From positions 124,001 to 188,000 of the forward strand of contig CAVURU010000001.1 of the NCBI GenBank assembly GCA_963744005.1: a stretch of DNA of 64,000 nucleotides, read 5' to 3'. The notes under the pieces are model-generated. The model had not been told where the DNA came from, made no database searches, and was given only the letters and a program-made list of their open reading frames with translations. This DNA comes from Palsa-504 sp963744005. Lineage in GTDB: Bacteria > Actinomycetota > Actinomycetes > Streptosporangiales > Streptosporangiaceae. Every line of letters begins with the position of its first letter. Positions within the stretch are counted from its first letter, which is position 1. Made by a program: the position numbers and the translations under genes. This document shows, piece after piece, positions 43,959 through 51,941 of the stretch.

Positions 43959-44776
43959 GCAACGGCCAGGAAGGGGCGCGCCGCCCGGGCGAGCCGGGGG
44001 GCGGCTGGCCGGGCGATCCGGCCGGCCCGGGTACCCCGGTCGCGCAGGGCGCCGGCGACGTGATCCGGCTGGCCGGCGCGGGCACGCTGGCCGAGCTCAC
44101 CGCGCGGCAGTCGGTCTGCCGGGCTTGCCCCCGGCTGGTGAGCTGGCGTGAAGAGGTGGCACAGACCCGCCGCCGGGCCTTCCGGGACGAGCCCTACTGG
44201 GGGCGTCCCATCCCGGGCTGGGGCGCGGAGCGGCCGCGAGTCCTGATCGTGGGCCTCGCGCCCGCAGCGCATGGCGGCAACCGTACCGGCCGGATCTTCA
44301 CCGGCGATCGCAGCGGCGACTTCCTGTTCGCCTCGCTGTACCGGTGCGGGTTCGCCGTGCAGCCGACCAGCGTGGCGGCCGACGACGGCCAGCGCCTGAT
44401 CGAGGCCCGGATGGTGGCTGCGGTCCGCTGCGCGCCGCCGGACAACAAGCCGTCACCCGCCGAGCGGGACACGTGCGCGCCCTGGCTGGCCGCCGAGCTG
44501 AAGCTGGTCGCTGACGGGCTGCGGGTCATCGTGTGCCTGGGCGGGTTTGCCTGGCGGGCCATGTGGCCGGTGCTGGGCCAGGCTGGCTTCACGCTGCCGC
44601 GGCCGCGGCCGGCGTTCGGCCATGGTGCCGAAGCACAGGTCGGCGGTCCGGGCGTGCCCGCCGTGCTGCTCATCGGCTGCTATCACCCGAGCCAGCAGAA
44701 CACCTTCACCGGCCGTGTCACGCCGGCCATGCTCGATGCGGTGTTTTCCCGGGCCCGCTCGGCGGCCGGCCTGTAA
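43955..44776 (+). CDS. uracil-DNA glycosylase, family 5-like (UdgB)
   Basis: 273 residues. The enzyme removes uracil from DNA. Features: iron-sulfur ligand cysteines (SVCRACPRL, later ones in VRCAPPDNKPSPAERDTCAPW), the catalytic region VLIVGLAPAAHGGNRTGRIF (split: GLAPAAHGGNRTGRIF) and the DNA-contact motif CYHPSQQNTFTGRVT. GLAPAAHG with Ala/Ala at the active site is typical of family 5 rather than family 4. A disordered Gly/Pro-rich N-terminus of about 35 residues precedes it. GTG start overlaps ppx (GTGA). Confidence 0.9.
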   Translation: MSNGQEGARRPGEPGGGWPGDPAGPGTPVAQGAGDVIRLAGAGTLAELTARQSVCRACPRLVSWREEVAQTRRRAFRDEPYWGRPIPGWGAERPRVLIVGLAPAAHGGNRTGRIFTGDRSGDFLFASLYRCGFAVQPTSVAADDGQRLIEARMVAAVRCAPPDNKPSPAERDTCAPWLAAELKLVADGLRVIVCLGGFAWRAMWPVLGQAGFTLPRPRPAFGHGAEAQVGGPGVPAVLLIGCYHPSQQNTFTGRVTPAMLDAVFSRARSAAGL

Positions 44777-44926
44777 ATACCAGGACCGATTACTTAAAGC
44801 TAATGTCGATCATGAAATAATTACACTCTGCATTCCCTTAAAAATGGCACCGGGGGCCAATAAAAAGTGCCCGGGGTATTTAGTCACTCCCCGCCCCGGC
44901 ATTTGCGCGGACGGTATTATGGGCGT
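44777..44926. promoter_or_regulatory. AT-rich intergenic region upstream of the tRNA
   Basis: 150 bases clearly lower in GC than the surroundings. TATTAT at 44915-44920 could be a -10 box, with the tRNA 5' end 7 bases downstream; no good -35 box is seen. A weak GGCAC/GTGCC stem near 44850-44875 could end the preceding operon. Confidence 0.4.
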
Positions 44927-45000
44927 GCCCCCGTAGCCCAAAGGAAGAGGCCGACCCCCTAAAAGGGTCCGCAGTGTCGGTTCAACTCCGACCGGGGGTA
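44927..45000 (+). tRNA. unusual tRNA, anticodon UAA, short variable loop
   Basis: 74 bases fold as a cloverleaf. Acceptor stem GCCCCCG/CGGGGGT (7 pairs, first one G-U), D arm with GCC/GGC and a GG-containing loop, anticodon stem GACCC/GGGTC with loop CCTAAAA, 6-base variable loop, T stem GTCGG/CCGAC with loop TTCAACT, discriminator A. No CCA is encoded. The middle of the loop gives anticodon UAA (leucine UUA codon), but position 33 is C instead of the near-universal U, and leucine tRNAs normally have a long variable arm. Identity is therefore uncertain. Confidence 0.7.
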
Positions 45001-45363
45001 CTTATGATCATCTACGGCCGCGCCATTCTGGATTAATGCGCTCTGGCCTGGCTTTTTGCCGATGTGAAGATCAACTAGCTAAATGCTGCATGACCATATT
45101 GCCCCATTTAGGGGACAAATCCTGATATCGCCATCTCGGTCCGGGTGAAATGATCTTGCCGGGGGCGGCCCGTGACCATAGACCGCTACGGCCGCAGGAC
45201 CGATAGGCGCTGCCACGGCCCAGGATAAGGCGGAACGGAACCAGGCTCGGGCGCACCGGCCATCATGCGTGCAGCCAGCGGGTGGTCCGCTGAAGAGCGC
45301 GGCCGGGCCGCGCCGGGCTGGCGGCCGGAACAGGCTCAGCGGCCGCCTGCGCCGGAGGCGGCG
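45001..45363. other. intergenic region without a supported gene
   Basis: 363 bases between the tRNA and the end of the minus-strand small gene. The first 150 bases are AT-richer. One 61-codon frame (45071-45256, minus) has no recognisable domain or clear ribosome site. A short T-run near 45053 could help end the tRNA transcript. I see nothing else. Confidence 0.4.
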
Positions 45364-45597
45364 CTAGACCCCGCTCAGGCGCAGCCGCCTGCGCATCTCG
45401 TATTCGTGCACGATGGCGTAGGCGTAGCCGCAGGAGATGCCGCCGTCGTCGGCGAGCCAGTGAGCGCGCTCTTCGCTGCGCAGGAAGGCGGGACCAGATT
45501 CCAGACGGTGAAACCACTCAGCGAGGCTACGGCCGGTCACGACCGGGATGCGGGCGATCAGGCTGCTGTGCAGATTCGGTGAGTGGATCAGCGACAA
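45364..45597 (-). CDS. small DUF4287-like protein
   Basis: 77 residues from a TTG at 45597, with GGAGG 6 bases upstream. The sequence HSSLIARIPVVTGRSLAEWF, then LADDGGISCGYAYAIVHEYE, resembles the DUF4287 family (a short helical domain with a TGR/K..EEW signature), whose function is unknown. No membrane or signal segment. It stands alone between the tRNA and the thiolase gene. A start at 45642 would add 15 residues without family support. Confidence 0.65.
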   Translation of the reverse strand: MSLIHSPNLHSSLIARIPVVTGRSLAEWFHRLESGPAFLRSEERAHWLADDGGISCGYAYAIVHEYEMRRRLRLSGV

Positions 45598-45681
45598 CTG
45601 GCACCTCCAAGGAAGCTTCCTCTTGAGCTGAGAGTGCCCCATCCGAGGCCACCTGGCAACCCCCAGGCGGTTACCAAATGT

Positions 45682-46902
45682 TCAACTGAGCCGCTCGAAG
45701 ATCATGGCCATGCCCTGCCCGCCGCCCACGCACATGGTTTCCAGGCCCAGGGTGGCGTCGTGACATTGCAGGCTGTTCAGCAACGTGGTGGTGATCCGGG
45801 CGCCGGTCATGCCGAACGGATGGCCGACCGCGATGGCGCCGCCGTTCACGTTGAGCTTGTCCAGCTCGACGCCGAGGTCGGCCGCCGACGGGATGACCTG
45901 AGCCGCGAACGCCTCGTTCATCTCGACCAGGTCGATATCGGAGATGGCCATCCCCGCCCGGGCCAGGGCCCGCCGGGAGGCCGCCACCGGTCCCAGGCCC
46001 ATGACCTCGGGGGAGAGCGCCGACAGGCCCGAGGAGACGATCCGGGCCAGGGGCGTGATGCCGAGCTCAGCCGCCTTCACGTCACTCATCACGATCACCG
46101 CGGCCGCTCCGTCGTTGAGCGGGCAGCAGTTTCCCGCCGTCACCGTGCCGTCCGGGCGGAAGGCCGGCGGCAGCGCGGCCAGGCCCTCGAGGGTCGTGCC
46201 GGGCCGCGGGCCGTCGTCCGCGGCGACCACGGTCCCGTCGGGCAGGGTCACCGGCGTTATCTCACGCGACCAGAAGCCGTCCGCGACGGCCTTCTCGGCC
46301 AGGTTCTGCGAGCGGACGGCGAACTCGTCCTGCTGCTCGCGGCTGACGCCGCGGAGCCCGGCCACGTTCTCCGCCGTCTGGCCCATGGCGATGTACACGT
46401 CCGGCAGGGTCCCGTCCGCGCGCGGGTCGTGCCAGCCGCCGCCGCCTCCGGCGCTGGCCTGGGCCGTCCGGGCCTGAGCCGCGCCGAAGCGGGCGTTCTG
46501 GGTTTCCGGCAGCGAATCGCTGCTGCCCCTGATGAAGCTGCTCACCGACTCCACCCCGGCCGAGATGAAGACATCCCCCTCACCGGCCTTGATGGCGTGG
46601 AACGCCATCCGGGTGGTCTGCAGCGACGACGCGCAGTACCGCGTGACCGTGGTCCCGGGCAGCTGGTCGTAGCCGAGCAGGACCGCGACCACCCGGGCCA
46701 TGTTGAAGCCCTGCTCGCCGCCGGGCATGCCGCAGCCGAGCAGCAGGTCCTCGACCGCGGCCGGATCGAGCTGCGGGACCTTGGCCAGGGCGGCCGTCAC
46801 CAGCTGGGCGGCCAGGTCGTCCGGGCGGATGCCGGTCAGCGAGCCCTTGAACGCCCGGCCGATCGGCGACCGCGCGGTGGCGACGATCACTGCTTCGGGC
46901 AT
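45682..46902 (-). CDS. acetyl-CoA C-acyltransferase (thiolase)
   Basis: 406 residues. Thiolase joins or splits acyl-CoA and acetyl-CoA in beta-oxidation or ketogenesis. The nucleophilic Cys is in TRYCASSLQTTRMAFH, the catalytic His in NVNGGAIAVGHPFGMTGAR, and the second Cys in LETMCVGGGQGMAMIF. ATG at 46902 with GGAGG 8 bases upstream; a longer frame to 47217 has no homology. Divergent from cystathionine beta-synthase, with 70 bases between them. Chain-length preference is unknown. Confidence 0.92.
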   Translation of the reverse strand: MPEAVIVATARSPIGRAFKGSLTGIRPDDLAAQLVTAALAKVPQLDPAAVEDLLLGCGMPGGEQGFNMARVVAVLLGYDQLPGTTVTRYCASSLQTTRMAFHAIKAGEGDVFISAGVESVSSFIRGSSDSLPETQNARFGAAQARTAQASAGGGGGWHDPRADGTLPDVYIAMGQTAENVAGLRGVSREQQDEFAVRSQNLAEKAVADGFWSREITPVTLPDGTVVAADDGPRPGTTLEGLAALPPAFRPDGTVTAGNCCPLNDGAAAVIVMSDVKAAELGITPLARIVSSGLSALSPEVMGLGPVAASRRALARAGMAISDIDLVEMNEAFAAQVIPSAADLGVELDKLNVNGGAIAVGHPFGMTGARITTTLLNSLQCHDATLGLETMCVGGGQGMAMIFERLS

Positions 46903-46972
46903 GTCACGAGCCTCCTCGGCATAGGGTTTTCTCCAGAGTATTCTCCTGGCCGCCGAGCCTGGAAGGACATCC

Positions 46973-48373
46973 ATGCAGGTATATGACTCGCTGAGCGGGC
47001 TGGTCGGGAATACCCCGCTTGTCCGCCTCCGGTCGGTGACCCGGGAGATCCCCGGCCCGGCCGTCCTGGCCAAAGTCGAGTATTTCAACCCCGGCGGATC
47101 GGTCAAGGACCGCATCGCCCTGCGGATGGTCGCGGCGGCCGAGCAGTCGGGAGCCCTGCGGCCCGGCGGCACGATCGTGGAGCCCACGTCGGGCAATACC
47201 GGAGCCGGCCTGGCCATCGTGGCGGCCGAGCGCGGTTACCGGTGCGTCTTCGTCTGCCCGGACAAGGTGGCCCAGGATAAGATCAGCGTCCTGCGGGCCT
47301 ACGGGGCCGAGGTGGTGGTCTGCCCGGGCACGGTCGCGCCCGATCACCCGGACTCCTACTACAGTGTCGCGCGCAGGCTGGCCGCCGAGGCGCCCGGCGG
47401 CTGGCAGCCCGACCAGTACGCGAACCAGGAGAACCCGGCCTCGCATTACGCCAGCACCGGCCCGGAGATCTGGTCCCAGACCGACGGGGCGGTGACCCAC
47501 TTCGTGGCGGGCATCGGCACCGGCGGCACCATCACCGGAGCCGGACGCTACCTCAAGGAGGTCTCCGGCGGCGCGGTGCGGGTCATCGGGGCCGACCCCG
47601 AAGGCTCGGTGTACTCGGGCGGATCCGGCCGGCCCTACCTGGTCGAGGGCGTGGGCGAGGACATCTGGCCCGCGACCTACGATCCCTCGGTGTGCGACGA
47701 CATCATCGCGGTCAGCGACGCCGAGTCGTTTGGCATGACCCGGCGGCTCGCCCGTGAGGAGGCCCTGCTGGTCGGCGGCTCATCCGGGCTGGCCGTCGCG
47801 GTCGCGCTCCGGGTGGCGGCCACGGCCGGGCCCGGGGCCGTCATCGTGGTGCTGCTCCCGGACGGCGGCCGCGGCTACCTGTCCAAGATCTTCAACGACG
47901 AGTGGATGACCGACTACGGCTTCCTGTCCGCGCAGACCTCGGAGCCGCTCGTCGCTGACGTGCTGGGCCGCCGGGCGCGCGAGCTGCCCGAGCTGGTGCA
48001 CGTCCACCCGGAGGAGAACGTCGGGGCCGCCATCGCGCTGCTGCGAGAGTATGACGTCTCGCAGCTCCCGGTGGTGAAGCAGGAGCCCCCGCTGATGGCG
48101 GCCGAGGTGATCGGATCGGTCGTGGAGCGTGATCTCCTCGACGCCCTGGTGGCGGGCCGGGCCCGGCCGTCAGATCCGGTCGAGGGGCACATGTCGCCCC
48201 CGCTGCCGACCGTGGGCTCCGGCGAGCCGGTGTCCCGCGCGGTCATCGCCCTGGAGAAGGCGGGCGCGGCGGTGGTGCACGTCAACGGCAAACCATCGAG
48301 CCTGCTCACCCGGCAGGACGTGCTGACCTTCCTGGCCGCCAGCAGCGCCGGGGCGCAGGAGAGGACTTCATGA
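46973..48373 (+). CDS. cbs: cystathionine beta-synthase
   Basis: 466 residues. Condenses serine and homocysteine to cystathionine with PLP. PLP lysine in GGSVKDRIAL, SGNTGAGLAIV loop, GIGTGGTITGAGRYLKE phosphate cup, SSGLAVAVAL near the end of the core. Residues about 330-460 contain two CBS domains, usually regulatory (adenosyl ligands). No haem-binding N-terminal extension. ATG start with GGAAGGA just upstream. The metB-like gene overlaps its stop by 4 bases (ATGA), forming a transsulfuration operon. Confidence 0.92.
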   Translation: MQVYDSLSGLVGNTPLVRLRSVTREIPGPAVLAKVEYFNPGGSVKDRIALRMVAAAEQSGALRPGGTIVEPTSGNTGAGLAIVAAERGYRCVFVCPDKVAQDKISVLRAYGAEVVVCPGTVAPDHPDSYYSVARRLAAEAPGGWQPDQYANQENPASHYASTGPEIWSQTDGAVTHFVAGIGTGGTITGAGRYLKEVSGGAVRVIGADPEGSVYSGGSGRPYLVEGVGEDIWPATYDPSVCDDIIAVSDAESFGMTRRLAREEALLVGGSSGLAVAVALRVAATAGPGAVIVVLLPDGGRGYLSKIFNDEWMTDYGFLSAQTSEPLVADVLGRRARELPELVHVHPEENVGAAIALLREYDVSQLPVVKQEPPLMAAEVIGSVVERDLLDALVAGRARPSDPVEGHMSPPLPTVGSGEPVSRAVIALEKAGAAVVHVNGKPSSLLTRQDVLTFLAASSAGAQERTS

Positions 48374-49515
48374 GCGATCACGACGCGTTCGAGACCCGGG
48401 CCATTCACGCCGGCCAGGAGCCGGATCCGCTGACCGGGGCCGTGGTGCCGCCGATCTACCAGACCTCCACCTTCAAGCAGGACGGCGTGGGCGGACTCCG
48501 CGGCGGATACGAGTACTCCCGCTCGGCCAACCCGACCAGGACGGCGCTCGAGCAGTGCCTGGCCGCGCTGGAGGAAGGCCCGGCCGCCCTGGCCTTCGCC
48601 TCCGGGCTGGCCGCCGAAGACGGCCTGCTCCGGACGGTGTGCTCACCCGGCGATCACGTGCTCATCCCCGATGATGCGTACGGCGGCACGTACCGGCTGT
48701 TCGCCCGGGTGCTGGCCGGCTGGGGCCTCAGCCACGACGTCGTGGCCATGTCCGACCTCGCGGCCGTCCGGGAGCGGCTGGCCGCCCGGCCGGTGAAGCT
48801 GATCTGGATCGAGACCCCGACCAACCCGCTGCTCAGCATCGCTGACATCCGGGCCGTGGCCGCCCTGGCCCGCGAGGCGGGCGCCATGCTGGTCGTGGAC
48901 AACACCTTCGCGTCCCCCTACCTGCAGCAGCCGCTCACCCTGGGGGCCGACGTGGTGGTCCACTCGACCACGAAGTACCTGGGCGGTCACTCCGACGTCA
49001 TCGGCGGCGCGGTCGTGGTGTCGGATCCGGAGCTGGCCGAGCGGATCGCCTTCACCCGCAACGCCACCGGCGGCGTGCCCGGGCCGTTCGACGCCTGGCT
49101 GACGCTGCGCGGCGTCAAGACGCTGGCCGTGCGGATGGACCGGCACTGCCGCAACGCCATGCGGATCGCCCAGATGCTGTCCGAGCATCCCGCGGTGGCC
49201 GAGGTTTTCTATCCGGGCCTGCCCGGCCACCCGGGCCACAAGACCGCGCAGGAGCAGATGCGCGCCTTCGGCGGGATGGTGTCGTTCCGGCTGGCGGCCG
49301 GCGAGCAGGAGGCCGTCCGCGCCTGCGGCCGGACCCGGCTGTTCACCCTGGGGGAATCGCTGGGCGGCGTCGAGTCGCTGATCGAGCATCCGGGCCGGAT
49401 GACGCACGCCTCCGTGGCCGGCTCGGTCCTGGAGGTCCCGGCTGACCTGATCAGGCTGTCAGTCGGGATAGAGGACGGCGACGACCTGCTGGACGACCTG
49501 CGCCAGGCGCTGTGA
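48370..49515 (+). CDS. metB: cystathionine gamma-synthase / gamma-lyase
   Basis: 381 residues of the Cys/Met-metabolism PLP family. Motifs: FETRAIHAGQEPDPLTGAVV, YEYSRSANPTRTALEQ, WIETPTNPLLSI, VVDNTFASPYLQQPL, HSTTKYLGGHSDVIGG with the PLP lysine, and SLGGVESLIEHP. Together with the adjacent cystathionine beta-synthase it could work as gamma-lyase in reverse transsulfuration (methionine to cysteine); the family cannot be split reliably by eye. ATG overlaps the previous stop. Confidence 0.9.
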   Translation: MSDHDAFETRAIHAGQEPDPLTGAVVPPIYQTSTFKQDGVGGLRGGYEYSRSANPTRTALEQCLAALEEGPAALAFASGLAAEDGLLRTVCSPGDHVLIPDDAYGGTYRLFARVLAGWGLSHDVVAMSDLAAVRERLAARPVKLIWIETPTNPLLSIADIRAVAALAREAGAMLVVDNTFASPYLQQPLTLGADVVVHSTTKYLGGHSDVIGGAVVVSDPELAERIAFTRNATGGVPGPFDAWLTLRGVKTLAVRMDRHCRNAMRIAQMLSEHPAVAEVFYPGLPGHPGHKTAQEQMRAFGGMVSFRLAAGEQEAVRACGRTRLFTLGESLGGVESLIEHPGRMTHASVAGSVLEVPADLIRLSVGIEDGDDLLDDLRQAL

Positions 49516-49535
49516 CCCGGCCGGGCCCGCCGGGG

Positions 49536-49844
49536 TCAGTTCCGCCCGGCGGGTGAGCTCTCCCGGCCGCTGGCCGCCGGGGCCTGCGGCCTGGGCTTGT
49601 AGGCCAGGGTGAACCAGGCGCCCACGGCGAAGATGATGCCCACCACCAGCGATCCGGTCGCCCGGAGCGGGTGGTGGCCGACTGACCCGTCGATATGGCC
49701 CGGGACGAAGCCGGGCAGCGACCGGGCGGGCACGGCCATGTAGATGACGGCGGCCACGATGAACACGGCGGCGATCACGCCGAAGGCCACGGCCAGGATC
49801 GTCTTTCCTGACGACCGGTCCGGTGACCCGTTGGTAGAGCTCAC
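49536..49844 (-). CDS. small two-helix membrane protein
   Basis: 102 residues. Two TM helices: ILAVAFGVIAAVFIVAAVIY (about 16-35) and LVVGIIFAVGAWFTLAY (about 67-83), joined by an external loop of about 30 residues (GFVPGHIDGSVGHHPLRA). The start and end are Ser/Gly/Pro-rich. GTG start at 49844. This resembles small actinobacterial membrane proteins of unknown function. It is on the same strand as the VWA gene but separated by 52 bases. Confidence 0.7.
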   Translation of the reverse strand: MSSTNGSPDRSSGKTILAVAFGVIAAVFIVAAVIYMAVPARSLPGFVPGHIDGSVGHHPLRATGSLVVGIIFAVGAWFTLAYKPRPQAPAASGRESSPAGRN

Positions 49845-49896
49845 GGTTCCTCCCTGCGGGCGGCGATCCGGGCGAGCCGCAGCCGATGAGAAAAAT

Positions 49897-51885
49897 CTAC
49901 CGTCGGCTCGACCTGCGGGTGCGCAGGAAGTCGCGGATCACGTACTCGCCGAGTTGATCGGGCCCGGCTTGCAGCACCCGCCCCCCGTTCCGCTTGGCCA
50001 CGTTGTCGACGAACGAGGTGAGCCGGATGTCGTCGGCCAGCATGAAGATGTTGAGCGCCGCATGGCGCCGGGTCATCTTGTCCACCTCGGCCAGGGTGAC
50101 CTCGAGGGTCTCCGGCGAGGGCGGCCAGTCGAACCAGGACCGCCCGTCCCGCTGCAGGTGAGCCGTGGGCTCGCCGTCGGTCACGATCAGCACGACCGGC
50201 TCATGCTCGGGGTGCCGGTCGATGTGCCGCCCGGCCAGCATCAGCGCGTGATGCAGGTTGGTGCCCTGGACCATGTCCCAGCCCAGCCCGGCCAGGTCGG
50301 TCTCCCGCAGTTCACGTGCGTAATTGGAGAAGCCCACCACCTGGACGGCGTCCTGCGGGTACCTGGTCCGCAGCAGCGAGTGCAGCGCGAGCGCGGTCTG
50401 CTTGGCCGCCGCCCACGTCCCCCGCAGCTGCATCGAGTAGGACAGGTCGACCAGCAGGGACACCACCGCCGAGGTGCGCCGCTCGGTCTCGGAGACCTCG
50501 AAGTCCCGGGCCGACAGCCGGACCCGGGGTCCGCGGCCGGGCTCCGGCTCCTCGCGGGTCCGCGCCTGCCCGCGGAACAGCGCGTTCCGGACCGTGGCCG
50601 GCACGTCGAGAGGCTGCTCGTCGCCGAACTCCCAGGGCCGGGTAGTCCCGGTGAGCTCACCGGCCTGCCCGGCGTCACGCTGGTCGTGGTCACCGAAGCG
50701 GCTGCCGAAGCTCATGTCGGCGAAGATCCGGCGCAGGGCCGTGTCGCCCAGCCGGCGCACCGCCTTGGGCGTGAGCTCGAGCTGGCCGCCGTTGCGGGTC
50801 AGGTAGCCCTGCCGCTCGAGTTCCCGTTCCATCCGGCGCAGCGCCTGGACGTCGTCGACGGCCTGCCGGCCGAAGGCGCGGCGCACCGCCTCCTCGTCGA
50901 TGTCGTCCATGCTCGCGCCCGGGTAGTCCTGGCCGAGCGCATTCTCCAGGTCGGCCAGGTCGGCCAGCTCGGCCAGGGCGGTGGTCGCGTCGCCGAGGCC
51001 GAGCGGTTCCTCGCCGGACATCTGGACGTTGCCCATGTTGCCCATCCGGTCCAGGTCAGGCCGCCGGGACCGGAGGGCGTCGGCCAGCTGCGCCATCTCG
51101 CTGGCCAGCCCGGCGTCCTGCATGGCGTTCGACATCAGCTCAGCCAGCTCGGCCCGCTGCTCCGGGCTGAGCGACCGCAGCAGCCGCTCGGCCGCGGCCA
51201 TCCGGGTGGCCAGTGAATCGACCAGCTCCTCGAGGTTGCGCGGGTTGTCCGGGAACAGGTCGCCGTACCGTTCCATGAACTGGTCGAAGTCGTCCTGGGT
51301 GTGGTTGCCCTGGGCGTCGGCGGCCAGCATCGAGTTCAGGTCGCTGAGCATGTCCTTGATCCGCTGCATGGCCTGCGGGTCGGGAGACTGCAGCGCCTGG
51401 CGCATGCCGCGGAACTGGCTGTCGAGGACCTCGTTGCGCAGCAGCTGCCGCAGCCGCTCGAAGGTCTGCCGGGCGGCATCGGACCGCCAGTCGTAGTCGG
51501 CCAGCCGCTGGATGGCCTGGGCCGTGTCATCCGGCAGCGTGTCCAGGTCGGCCTCGCGCATCCGGGCCTCGTCGCTCGGGTCGGGGAACAGCTCGGCCCG
51601 TTCCTGGCCGACGGCGGTGTCGAGCAGGGCCCGGGCCTGTTCCAGGATGCCGTCCAGGCGGCCGCTGCTGCGGATCTCCCGCTGCCGCTCCCGGACCCGG
51701 CGCAGCATGTCGTCCAGGCCGCGGCGGTCCGCGGTGCCCCGCCGGAGCAGGTCCCGCAGCGCGTCAGCCGGGCTGGCACCCTCGAGGATCGCGTCACCCA
51801 TGTCGTCCAGGGCGCCGCGGACGTCGTAGGCATCCGCCAGCGGGTCTGGGCCGTCGTCGTACGGGCCGTACCGGTAATTCGCCAT
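49897..51885 (-). CDS. VWA-domain protein paired with an AAA+ ATPase
   Basis: 662 residues. The first 420 are charged and helical (many Asp, Arg, Gln; repeated Met-rich RMGNMGNVQMSG). The C-terminal 200 residues are a von Willebrand A domain with MIDAS motif LVDLSYSM (DxSxS), VVGFSNYA, the conserved Thr in QGTNLHHAL and VLIVTDGEPTAH. Located 34 bases downstream of an AAA+ ATPase gene. ATPase plus VWA partners (MoxR-VWA, CbbQO, chelatase types) act as metal-dependent remodelling or chelatase machines. The target is unknown. Confidence 0.85.
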   Translation of the reverse strand: MANYRYGPYDDGPDPLADAYDVRGALDDMGDAILEGASPADALRDLLRRGTADRRGLDDMLRRVRERQREIRSSGRLDGILEQARALLDTAVGQERAELFPDPSDEARMREADLDTLPDDTAQAIQRLADYDWRSDAARQTFERLRQLLRNEVLDSQFRGMRQALQSPDPQAMQRIKDMLSDLNSMLAADAQGNHTQDDFDQFMERYGDLFPDNPRNLEELVDSLATRMAAAERLLRSLSPEQRAELAELMSNAMQDAGLASEMAQLADALRSRRPDLDRMGNMGNVQMSGEEPLGLGDATTALAELADLADLENALGQDYPGASMDDIDEEAVRRAFGRQAVDDVQALRRMERELERQGYLTRNGGQLELTPKAVRRLGDTALRRIFADMSFGSRFGDHDQRDAGQAGELTGTTRPWEFGDEQPLDVPATVRNALFRGQARTREEPEPGRGPRVRLSARDFEVSETERRTSAVVSLLVDLSYSMQLRGTWAAAKQTALALHSLLRTRYPQDAVQVVGFSNYARELRETDLAGLGWDMVQGTNLHHALMLAGRHIDRHPEHEPVVLIVTDGEPTAHLQRDGRSWFDWPPSPETLEVTLAEVDKMTRRHAALNIFMLADDIRLTSFVDNVAKRNGGRVLQAGPDQLGEYVIRDFLRTRRSSRR

Positions 51886-51898
51886 GACGTGCCTCTTT

Positions 51899-51941
51899 AG
51901 GTCCGGTAGACGCTCGTGTTCAGGTCCGGTAGACGTTCGTG
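51899..51941. repeat. short tandem duplication at the end of the ATPase gene
   Basis: A unit of about 20 bases (AGGTCCGGTAGACG followed by C/T TCGTG) occurs twice in tandem. One copy encodes the last residues of the ATPase (NVYRT and stop), the other lies in the gap before the VWA gene. Confidence 0.7.

Noticed and set aside
45071..45256. 61-codon minus-strand frame
   Set aside because: No domain, no ribosome site, in an AT-richer intergenic region.
45583..46986. 467-codon plus-strand frame opposite the thiolase
   Set aside because: Thiolase on the other strand has all catalytic motifs; this frame has none.
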